This document shows, in pieces, positions 23,119-32,506 of a stretch of DNA of 64,000 nucleotides. The position numbers and the translations under genes are program-made. Under the pieces are notes generated by a model. The model saw nothing but the letters and a program-made list of their open reading frames with translations. It did not search any database and was not told where the DNA came from. Positions within the stretch are counted from its first letter, which is position 1. Each line of letters starts with the position of its first letter. Source of the stretch: Owenia fusiformis (Eukaryota; Annelida; Polychaeta; Sabellida; Oweniidae); assembly GCA_903813345.2 (NCBI GenBank), contig CAIIXF020000008.1, forward strand, positions 3,293,341 through 3,357,340, written 5' to 3'.

Positions 23119-24184
23119 CAGGGTGGTCCAAAAAAAATTGGAACATTTGTTAATTGAACGCAAAACCTTTATTTTTCTTCTAAAATGCACCAAAATTTTA
23201 CTGAGCATAGTTCAGTCACTTATCTCTCTGATGTAAAGTTTATAGGTGCAAAGAACAAAGTTAATGCATTAAACTAGTCAATGTTTGATATGACCCCCTT
23301 TTCTTAAATATACACTTGTCAATTTCGCAGCTACTTTTTCGAGTATTCTTTGTTTTAAAGCTTTAATGAACATGATTGCTATATACGTTTTATAAAATCA
23401 TATTTATAGTTGACATGAGGTATCTATGGTTTACTGGAAAACTATTGTGCTATTGTCAACTTAAGAATACCCCAAATCATTATTTTTATTTAGGAGTAGG
23501 AAAGAAAGAACATGTCAGAGGTGAGTGATTGCATAACCCATACAGCTACTAAAGTGACAAAATCATTGTTTCCACTTTTCAGTAGAGGGGTAAAAGACCA
23601 GTTATTTTCAAGGCTTTATTAAAGACCACCTCTAAGCACATATAATATAATATATCATTTGTGTTCCGGGAAATATATTGATATATTCAATCGATATTAT
23701 TCATAATAGAACAGAAAATGGTGGGGGTCATTTACCAGTCAAAACAGACGCCCCTGGCCTCTTTTTGAAGAATATTCAATCAGTAATATATCCAACAATA
23801 GCCATCAAAATATGCTTGATACCCATCAATTTGGGTAAGAAAATGTTGAATGTGTTCATATATTTGATCTTCCAAGGCAAACATAAGTAGTTTGTTCAAG
23901 CTGATTTTTTTAATCAAGATGGCTTGGACAAAATCAAATGAACGGCAAAGTGAATGAATCATTTCAAAACTTAGTCCCAGGCTTCAACTTGTAATTCGAG
24001 AGAAGAGGGGTCATATCAAATATTCTCTAGTTTAATGCAGTAACTTTGTTGTTTGCACCTATAAACTTTACATCGGATAAATAAGTGATTGAACAATACT
24101 CAGTAAAACTTTTGTGCATTTTAGAGGAAAAATAACGATTTTGAGTTCAATTATCAAATGTTCCAATTTTTTTGGACCACCCTG
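23119..24184. mobile_element. TA-flanked foldback transposon, TIRs about 200 bp
   Basis: Begins CAGGGTGGTCCAAAAAAAAT and ends with its complement, with TA on both sides. Inverted similarity continues inward for roughly 200 bp; for example ATAGGTGCAAAGAACAAAG pairs with the complement near 24050. The interior of about 650 bp has no transposase. Ends match the mariner-like family at 14643 and 38863. Confidence 0.82.
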
Positions 24185-24245
24185 TATTTGCACATTTTTA
24201 CAAAAAGCTGAAAATAAAACATTGTATTGATGGCAATGCCAAATA

Positions 24246-24996
24246 CACTCCCCTCTATAAGTTTGGCAACTTTAGCTCCCCCATTGAACTACGTGTTAAA
24301 GCCTCTTTACGTTTGAATTTTTATTTACTTGCGATGAAATAACTTATAACATCGATGAAATCGTAACCTGACTTTATTTCCAATACCTCCAAAGTTTCCT
24401 AATTTTTTCCTCAATTACAATAGGTCGAAAATTGATGATACATTTGATGAATTTTTGAAAATCGTCATTCCCATGTAAACCAATGGGAAATGGTGGGTTC
24501 GGGGCAAATCAGAAATCAGGATATCTATTCAGTAAAAGATTCAGCAAAAAATGTTTTATATAGAAAATTGAATTATCTAACTTTTTTGTGCACTAAGTGT
24601 TTAGTTTACTTGATGAATACTAAAGTTACAAAGCTTCAGTCATTTTTGAAAATCATTTTTCGCCTCCTGTGTTATTTCAATGGGAGAGGTTTTTGACAAT
24701 TTTGACTTTAAAGACCTATAACTTTGTTGAACCTGAAGAAACGTATCAATTTCTTGTTCAATAAATTTTGCAAGGACGGTGATGGATGGATATTCTGTCA
24801 TATGACTTGCGACAAACCTACCATTTCCCATTGGATAACGTGGGAATGTCGCTTTTCAAAAATTCATCATTCGACCTATTGTAATTGAGGAAAAAAAATT
24901 GAGAAAATTAGGAGGTATTGGAAATAAAGTCAAATTACGTTTCCATCAATAGTATAAGTATTTTCATCGCAGTTGTCAAACTTATGGAGGGGAGTG
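24246..24996. mobile_element. Second TA-flanked foldback, CACTCCCCTC ends
   Basis: Ends are CACTCCCCTCTATAAGTTTG and the inverted CAAACTTATGGAGGGGAGTG, each next to TA. The arms stay inverted for at least 180 bp (AATACCTCC, TTCCTCAATTACAATAGGTC). It starts only about 60 bp after the preceding element but has unrelated ends, so it is a separate family. No transposase. Confidence 0.78.
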
Positions 24997-24999
24997 TAT

Positions 25000-25543
25000 A
25001 ATCACTTTATTTTGACAATGAACTATGTATTTTGCCAAGATGTGTAAGAGGAGAAAATCTCATCATGCGGATCACCCTTATATAAACAATATTCATTAGT
25101 GTGAAGTACCTTTTCTCTCCAAAACATCTTCCGGATATAGAAACCAATTTCTCAGGCGACACGTGTGTATTTCATCACTAATTCGGCTTATGATGAACAG
25201 AAAATCGATTTTATATTAAGTAACTTATCCCCAGAAAGATAGTTATTATCAGAGACAATTACGAGGTGCTTCCAAGCTGCATCACCTTTAGCTAGTAGCT
25301 GTATTGTATTCAAGCAACAGTCAACACGTGAGAATCAACATGTACTAATCCTTAGTCGGTTTCTGTCGTTTCTGACGTAATCGTGACTATCGGCCGCGTG
25401 ATGTCGTACGTTTAGGACAAGATCTCACGAATGATTTATTACAACTATAAACATTCAGAGGTCCATGGTATATTGAAACAATGAACTGCAAGTGGGGACG
25501 TCGCTGACGGGAGAACTAGGGTATCACAAATACACATATAAAC
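25000..25543. other. Intergenic region upstream of the globin gene
   Basis: No gene is seen. CpG-containing words (GGCCGCGTG, GTCGTACG near 25390) become more frequent toward the globin start, as in a promoter-proximal zone. No TATA box or initiator can be assigned. Confidence 0.35.
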
Positions 25544-25723
25544 GTTATACAAGGAAACACGGACGTGACTGGGACTCATAAAAGTTTTATAAGGAAACAC
25601 GGACATGAACTCATAAAAGTTTTTTAAGGAAACACGGACGTGAACTCATAACAGTTTTATAAGGAAACACGGAACGTGGACTCATAATAGTTTTATAAGG
25701 AAACACTGGCGTGACTGGGACTT
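25544..25723 (+). promoter_or_regulatory. Five-copy 35-bp tandem repeat upstream of globin, with RCGTG cores
   Basis: The unit is roughly GTTTTATAAGGAAACACGG, then ACGTGAACTCATAA. There are five copies ending about 40 bp before the globin ATG. ACGTG occurs at 25563-25567, 25638-25642 and 25674-25678, GCGTG at 25709-25713; the second copy reads ACATG. RCGTG is the core bound by HIF/bHLH-PAS factors. Position (5' UTR or proximal promoter) and motif retention are what is seen; a regulatory role is inferred. Confidence 0.5.
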
Positions 25724-25763
25724 TTCTTAACAACGGTTCAGGTGTCACGGCTACCCGATGGGT

Positions 25764-25890
25764 ATGGGGTGTTCTGTGTCAGCTACACAGCTGACACTTA
25801 TGTCAGCTACACACGATGATGTTCCTGCTGGGACTACGATAACGCAAAAACGCAGTAGAGAGAGCACTGAGAGCGGAAAGAGAATCATAG
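25764..25890 (+). CDS. GbX: Globin exon 1 (acylation signal and N-terminal extension)
   Basis: Starts MGCSVSATQLTLM and ends ESGKRII plus one base; donor G|GTTGAGT (phase 1). An in-frame ATG at 25758 would add Met-Gly in front. I prefer 25764 because it has G at -3 and G at +4 and puts Cys at position 3. The alternative also leaves Gly2 and Ser6 and could be acylated. The donor is non-consensus at +3/+4, which lowers certainty slightly. Confidence 0.78.
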
Positions 25891-28800
25891 GTTGAGTGTC
25901 TCCTTGTAATTGGGATTTAAATATTCAATTAACGAAAAAAATGTTCACACGTAGTATTTATAACTCTTACATAAAATAATATTTACTGTGATTAGTCAAC
26001 TGGAGGATTGAAATATAAAAATTTTTGAAAAAGTTGTCAGCTTTTTTATTTCTCAAATATTCAAATTGGATATGCAATCATATATTGGTGTTTTTCAAAT
26101 TTTGCCCTCTCTCAAATCTTTCTCTCTTACTGATCTGATCAGATGTCAGCATTTGGTTTATTGAGATTTGTTGTCACATCCCCATGTTTTTGTAGTGACT
26201 GCATTGACATTCAACGGACGCATCACATTCAAAACCGCGCCATATCATGCGTATTTTCGTGTTTATTTCATCATTTCGATTTTATTTTACAGATGAACGC
26301 CTTAAAATCAGTGAGAATGACCGGAGATTGATAGCTCGGACGTGGAAAGGAATCTCGAGGAATATGGAACAGACGGGCATTGACATGTTCTTAAAGTATG
26401 TATGCGTAAGAAATTGCACCAAGGCAAAATAATTAATAGGCCGTAAAAAACAGTAATATGGACAGGGAATGAAGCTTGTCAAGCTAATGGCCAGAGTATT
26501 GTACAATGATATGAGAAAATAAATTGCAAATGTCCCATGAAATGTATGACATTGACTCATTTAGTCAGGTAGAATCGGTTCGATTGGCGAAGAACACTTG
26601 TAAACAATATTCGCAATAAACTAGTAAGATGTTCCTTTTTAGCGTGTGCTTTCAACGTGTCGCAAACTCTTGGAGTTGTATGTGTCCAAGGTTATGTCAT
26701 ATGTGGTACCTGCTTTTCATACATGTTAAACCGGTTTTGTTCGTTGCAACTAGTAATAGGTTATCATCCTTTTTAAAAATCAAAACATATTAAACCAATA
26801 TGAACGTCAAAGTTAGCAAAAATCATTCTTCAACATATGCATTTCATCACTGCTATTCTTGAAGCGCAAATTATGTGTTTGCTACGTAACTAGAAACAAA
26901 GATACCCCCATTAGGTGTGAGATACAACCGCCTTTTAACAAAATCATTATTTGCAAAAAATAGATTTGCCTTAATTAATCTTTAAAACATGCACTTATTG
27001 CAATATTCATTAGTCACATTCAATATTTGCGTTTCATCAGAACTTCGATACTGGAAGATTTAATTGAAATTCGTCAAACGGTATTTGGGTTATCGTCCGG
27101 ACAAAAGGACGCATGCGTACTGACCGACGAAAAAGCCCTTATCCCAGCTCTTATTCGAGAGAATAATTAATGAAGCCTTCAGACCTGATTCATCCCTAAG
27201 ACTAATATTTACTAGAGTGATGAAAATGTAAAGCTGTCCTCATAAATCTTTCCTTTGTCTCATTTATTAGGTGAGACTTCGTCGAAACTAGAAAAACAGC
27301 AACTCCACGGAGTAGCAAATCCCACCGAACAAAACATATTATGGTTATTATAGCTAGTGTAAATGTTGAAATGTTTGTGCACTTTGTGATAGAAGCATGA
27401 AATTTGGCACAAAGTTAGTTTATACCATTGTGAACTAGGCATCATCATATAAAATTTGAACCAAATCCGTTCACTGGTATATGAGTTATCAAAGATTACG
27501 TGTTTTACGAAAATTGGCCGCCATCTTGAAATTCAGGTGCCATCTTGAAATATTTTTGTCGGACATAGCTACTGTGTTCCTAAGCATCATCATATAAAAT
27601 TTGAACCAAATCCGTTCACTGGCATTTGAGTTATCAACGATTACATTTTTTACGAAAAATGGCGGCCATTTTGAATTGAGCGGCCATATTGAAAATTCCT
27701 TCTCGAGCAGAGGTCCTACACTCATAAGGCATAAGCCTATAAAATTTGAACCAAATCCGTCAACCGGTATTGGAGTTATCGCCCGGACACACGGACAAAC
27801 GAACGGACGGACGGACGGCTTCTCTATATCACCCTCGAACTTCGTTCGGTGGGATAACTATTCTAAATCATATATCCATGAGCATATGGCAGAGTTAATC
27901 TCATTATGATTATTTTCATACGGTTTAGGTGGGGCTTTATAAAAATATATTTTCTTGTAATTATAAGAAAGCTTCTAAAATCGTCCATGTAGAAAGTTTT
28001 ATAGACTTTTAAAGTCGAAAAGGATGCGAGAAGTATATTCACTTTTGTACTTATGAACTTACTGGATGAGAAAATAGCAGAAGTCATTTGGACCTGTACA
28101 AGTTCTACTATTGTATTTATTATAATATTTTATTTTCAGATTGTTCCAAAATAATTTTAATCTTAAAAACTTATTCTCTGAGTTCCGAGGGCTTGAAACT
28201 GCGGAAGCTATGAGACAAAGCCAGGCGTTGGAAAACCATGCAATGATGGTTATGTGTACGCTAGATGACGCCATCTGTTCACTTGATGACGTAGACTACG
28301 TGCAGGAACAACTGCGAAACGTTGGTAAATCACATCGAAGATTCCATGGCTATGTCGCTGACAATTTTCTGGTAAGAAAATAGAATAGTTTAAGAAATAA
28401 GTAAAAGCTTTTAAAGGCCATATAGAAAGTTAAAACCTGAAGATCTGATATTTGAAACTTTATTGTCTTTATTTTGAAAAGTGTTATTTTTGCGAAAATG
28501 ATGTTGCGATACACGCGGTGGGCACTTATCCATATCCATATAAAAAGCCATTTCGTGTGCTTGAATATGAAGCCATCGTGAGATATGAAGGCAAAAATGT
28601 CAATCAGTCAAGAAAATGTAGTAAATAAGGCAAATTATGATATCTTGCTAATTGAGAACAAAAAATATGACAACCTATCAATTCGTTAAGATATGCCTTA
28701 CATGTAAAATCTGCGAAACAAAGATTTTGCATAATAAATCCACTTAATATAAATCACACTTCTTTATTACATAAAACTATAATTTTCATTCAAGTTATAC

Positions 28801-30016
28801 AGTCTCGATGCAAAAATACCTGCGATCGATTAATAAATATTAGAAGTGAAAATGTAAATGAGGTTAAAAACTAACAGAAAGATCCAACCCAATTATGTCT
28901 ACGATACGACGGAACCGTGTGAAGAGATTTTGGGGACTACAACAAGGTTCCATCCCTCCAAAATTCCACATTCGCGTCAAAAATCCAACCTATTCGTAAC
29001 CGACAGAATAAAGATACTCGAATGGCTTGCAGTTTAATTGTATATCCACGATCATAATTTCACACTTTAATTTTAACACTACTAGTATTTCCTTACCTTT
29101 CAACGCATCAAAATGTCACATTTGTGAGTTGAAAAGGTGAATGAACCGGAAGCAATTGATAGCCCAATGTACAATAAATCAAAAGTCCAAGGACACACAA
29201 TTAAGAAAGATATCTCGAGCTCTGACAAAGTTGGCTGGAAAATAAGCTATTGATTCAGCAAACGCAAAAAGGTCTGCGTAAAACAATCTTTACCTTTTCA
29301 TTCTTATTGTCCCTAATAAGGTTATACCGTAGTAATATTTTTTATGAATGTGGTGTTCTCAGCCAAGGACTGTCATACAATATTTTTATATGTAAATATC
29401 CAGAACGTCGAAATACAACAGAATCTTGTAAGTGGAACTCATTAGGAACCTAAATTATTATATAACATAACATTAAGTTATGGGTAATTGGACTTTTTGT
29501 AAAGTGTTCCACTTATGGAGGTGTTCTATTTACAGAGGTGTTCCATTTTTTGTTTAAATACACTTAAAATCGGCAACCAAGATAATTAAATGTAAAGTTT
29601 AGATTTAACATTTTTACAAGCGAATTGTGACTACCAATACCTTATCTTGCATCGAACCAGCATTCTTTCTACCTAAACGTCTTATCGATATATTTTTGTT
29701 AACATTGAAAAATCTGTTAATGGTTTGATGAAAGATTAAAGATGTTGTAATCTAACATACATAATACTATACTGCTATATTACAGGCATGTGAGTATAAG
29801 GCCATCATGACAAACCCAATCAGTCTATTTCAGAAAATAGAAGAACCGTTTCTTGAATCTATTAAAGAAACAATCGGTGCAAAATTCACCCCCGAATTGG
29901 AAGATAGCTACAGAAAAACAATAAATTTCGTTCTTGGTAACCTGGCCCATGGCTTTAGCAGTGGAGGGGAGAAGGAAAGAGATATATCTGAAACCTCTGA
30001 AACAGCAGTGGATTGA
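25764..30016 (+). CDS. GbX: Globin X-like gene, N-terminally acylated, four exons
   Basis: A 230-residue haem globin from exons 25764-25890, 26293-26395, 28140-28371 and 29786-30016. The second intron falls in phase 2 at helix B (FLK|LF, position B12.2) and the third in phase 0 (NFL|ACE, G7.0), the two ancient globin intron sites. His110 (LENH, distal E7) and His142 (GKSH, proximal F8) are 32 residues apart as in neuroglobin. W60 and F89/F92 fit helix A and the CD corner. The N-terminus MGCSVS carries Gly2, Cys3 and Ser6, a myristoylation plus palmitoylation signal known from globin X. A 40-residue N-terminal extension and a Ser/Glu-rich tail flank the fold. It is likely a hexacoordinate, plasma-membrane-bound globin used in redox or signalling rather than oxygen transport. 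An AATAAA lies 40 bp after the stop. Confidence 0.9.
26293..26395 (+). CDS. GbX: Globin exon 2 (helices A-B)
   Basis: Reads (D)ERLKISENDRRLIARTW, then GIDMFLK; acceptor TATTTTACAG, donor AA|GTATGT. Phase 1 in, phase 2 out. The ATG at the first base of the exon is in another frame and meets a stop after 13 codons, so it is not the start. Confidence 0.9.
26396..28139. other. GbX: Globin intron 2 with an inverted repeat copy
   Basis: Apart from the dispersed element at 27288-27858 and a fragment of it near 27060-27110, no feature is seen. The 92-codon antisense ORF at 26282-26560 overlaps exon 2 and is a shadow. Confidence 0.5.
27288..27858 (-). repeat. Dispersed element with internal tandem units, copy 2
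   Basis: Opposite-orientation copy of 1613-2463. It ends CGAACTTCGTTCGGTGGGAT and begins with AGAAAAACAGCAACTCC. About three internal units repeat ATTTGAACCAAATCCGT, the ATGGCGGCCAT-type words and GAGTTATC. ORFs of 78 and 102 codons across it are incidental. Confidence 0.8.
28140..28371 (+). CDS. GbX: Globin exon 3 (helices B-G, haem ligands)
   Basis: Reads LFQNNFNLKNLFSEF through LENHAMMVM and VGKSHRRFHG to NFL; it carries both haem-ligand histidines. Acceptor TATTTTCAG, donor G|GTAAGA. Phase 2 in, phase 0 out, as in nearly all animal globins. Confidence 0.93.
28372..29785. other. GbX: Globin intron 3, nothing recognised
   Basis: AT-rich intron with no repeat pair, exon or RNA gene that I can support. 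A 67-codon ORF at 29250-29453 has no motif. Confidence 0.5.
29786..30016 (+). CDS. GbX: Globin exon 4 (helices G-H and tail)
   Basis: Reads ACEYKAIMTNPISLFQK, FTPELEDSYRKTINF and NLAHGF, matching the globin G-H helices, then an acidic Ser-rich tail ending ETAVD and TGA. Acceptor ATATTACAG. AATAAA at 30056-30061 is a well-placed polyadenylation signal. Confidence 0.92.
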   Translation, partial: ACEYKAIMTNPISLFQKIEEPFLESIKETIGAKFTPELEDSYRKTINFVLGNLAHGFSSGGEKERDISETSETAVD

Positions 30017-31159
30017 TTGGTATTCTGAGCTGCTTAATGCAAAGATGACGATGTAAATAAATCAAGACGGGTATTAAGTAGACAATGCAGTAGAAGAATG
30101 CGAAAAGACAAGTCAAAGAATGGAATTATACTGACTTCCACAATGGCTGACACTAAACTTTCAATATTTCTGACATCGGAATCCCAGCATGGCTGACTCT
30201 TTGTTGATCCAGTTACCTGGCAGTGCTACCTTAACACTTAATCGGGAGAAGATAATGAGAATACATATGTGATACACATAATAAACCAAAGACTATCTTC
30301 TAGTCTGATTCAGAGACTGTAAAAGCTTTTTTAGATATGAAAGGGCCTGTTTTCTCTGTTATAGGAATCATGAGTGTTTGGGCCACCAACGGAAAAATGA
30401 CGTTAAATGCCTGAAGCAATCCTTGTATCAAACATCCATACATTTCCATAACAATCCTATGTAATATCTGAAAATGAGATATTTGATCAAATGTGGAAGT
30501 TATTAAGCGTCCAAATTCATTAGAACTGAAATGAGAACGTTTTTTCATTTCATTTTCATTACTTTTATGTTCATTAAGGCAAAGTCCAAAGGTTTCGACG
30601 CAGATATTTTGAGGTGTGACGGGTTTCTGTATGTGTTTGACCCCATTCAGTCTCTTTTTGAAAGAAAAACAAAGAAGACAAGCACAAAGAAGACAAGCCT
30701 TGATCAAATAATACTAGTATACGTTATTGCTTCGATATGCGTTTAACATGTTCAAATATGTTATACATCAAAATGTAATCCATGCCATATGTGGTAGTAG
30801 AAATATTAATTCATCAGTTTATGTAATGCCGCTTTGACGTTCCCGGTCTGACTTTGATACTTGACTTACTATGACTTTGAATCATACTCTCTTTTGAAAA
30901 TAATAAGAAAATAATTTCAAGCATTTGTTGTCTCATTGCCTACTTAATTACAAATAGTAATTGCATAATCTTGTTTCAGCGTCGAAGCTATGATTTCATA
31001 CATTATACCGTGTTTTTTAAAAGTATTTGTATTTTTGTTGATAAAAAGTCACAGCCGTACAATTGCAAATCTATGAAATATATATATAAATTATTAGCCA
31101 ACAATTTCAAGCTTATTATGTTAAATATCACATCATTGTATATGCCCATATATGCCTTT
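30017..31159. other. Intergenic region after globin
   Basis: Short globin 3' UTR, then no recognised feature. A 135-codon antisense ORF (30300-30707) has no domain, repeat or splice context and is not called. Confidence 0.4.
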
Positions 31160-31334
31160 GCCCGGTGTAAAAGAAATTATGGTCCCCTGGGGATTATGGT
31201 CCTTTTCTGAAAGGCCCTTACTGGCCCTGATTGTGGATACGATAATAAGGGAAAGAGTTGTATTTATGTCACCATATAAATCAATGGAGAGTAGGACCAT
31301 AATTCGATAGGACCTCCTACCCTTTTACACCGGC
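31160..31334. mobile_element. 175-bp MITE with GCCCGGTGTAAAAG ends
   Basis: GCCCGGTGTAAAAG at the left is matched by CTTTTACACCGGC at the right. Next inside, TTATGGTCC pairs with GGACCATAA. It is a small non-coding foldback. Confidence 0.65.
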
Positions 31335-31980
31335 ATGTGATGGGTGTCCCATGATATTCATATGTACATGCAATGTATCCTGCTTAGGTTTACAGCGTTA
31401 CAAAGATGGCAGTATTTGAGAGAAAATATATATAAATAGGGTGACTATGGTACTACCATCTTTTTATGAACATTCTTTATCACACGATGATATTAATTCA
31501 ATTTATTGTGGTTCATGTTTAATATCTCCATGATTAAGAATTAAGTCAAAGATGGGACAGGGGTGTAGCTAAAAATAGACGAATCAAATTGAACTGACGA
31601 AGCAAATTTTAATTAATAATTTCTGTAATATTCACGCCCATGTAGAGTGTTATAAATAAATAAATAAATAAAAAAATAAATAAAAGATAATATTAGTGAC
31701 ATTCATTGGAGAAGACAATCAGAAAAACAGACACAAGATTCAAGAAATTGGAAAGGGAGATTAAATTAGCTAAAGGACAAGGTGCAATTATTGGCAAATA
31801 TCCCTATGGTCAAAATGAATCATTCGTAGGTGTAACATGAAGAATAAAATGTCATATAATACTTTGGAAAATATTAAAGTGCTCGGACACACATAAGCTG
31901 AGATAGGGATCATTTCGTTCAGTAAGGTTGTATTGACTTACATGGGGCTGTGCACCATTGACTTAACATGAGGATATCAG
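31335..31980. other. Intergenic, simple repeat only
   Basis: A (TAAA)n tract sits at about 31647-31685. Nothing else is supported. Confidence 0.4.
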
Positions 31981-32290
31981 CAGATCCCAATAGAGGCCAT
32001 TGGTTTCCATTGATTATCACAGAAATACCAAAAATACACTATGACCTGAATCGATTGCAAACTTCATAATTTCACAATACGACACAAATGGTTTATCTCA
32101 TCAAATGTGCAAATATGAAGTTTGCAATCGATTCAGGTCATACTTAAAATTAAAAGATTGTACATTTTTTCATCATTTTTTCCCTACAAAATGGCTATAG
32201 AAAAATGCTCCAAAAACAACTTTTACACTTATCAAATATCATACAAGTTTGTGAAACCAAAGATTATACTATTATATTTCATTATGTAGT
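31981..32290. mobile_element. MITE with internal foldback, copy 2
   Basis: Inverted relative of 9920-10192. The internal palindrome ATGACCTGAATCGATTGCAA / complement is complete here, with perfect arms of about 28 bp (about 32040-32145). It lies about 70 bp from the 3' tail of the LINE at 32363. Confidence 0.75.
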
Positions 32291-32506
32291 AACATATTTG
32301 GATAAGATGCAGGGATGCGTAGGATGTAAATGGATTTTGACAGACACAAAAATACTTCCTGGTTTATGTTTATGTTTATGTTTATGTATCTTTATTTCCA
32401 CCTATGCAGATGAGTACATAATAATTATAAAGTTAGTGTGGCAATATTAAAAATATAAAAATAAAAATATATATATTTACAACGCAAACTGTGTTGATTT
32501 AATAGT

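Noticed and set aside
26293-26331. ATG at the first base of globin exon 2 as a start codon
   Set aside because: It is in the wrong frame and stops after 13 codons; the globin frame enters the exon in phase 1 from exon 1.
30300-30707. 135-codon antisense ORF after the globin gene
   Set aside because: No motif, no repeat family, no splice or promoter context; a length expected by chance in this amount of DNA.
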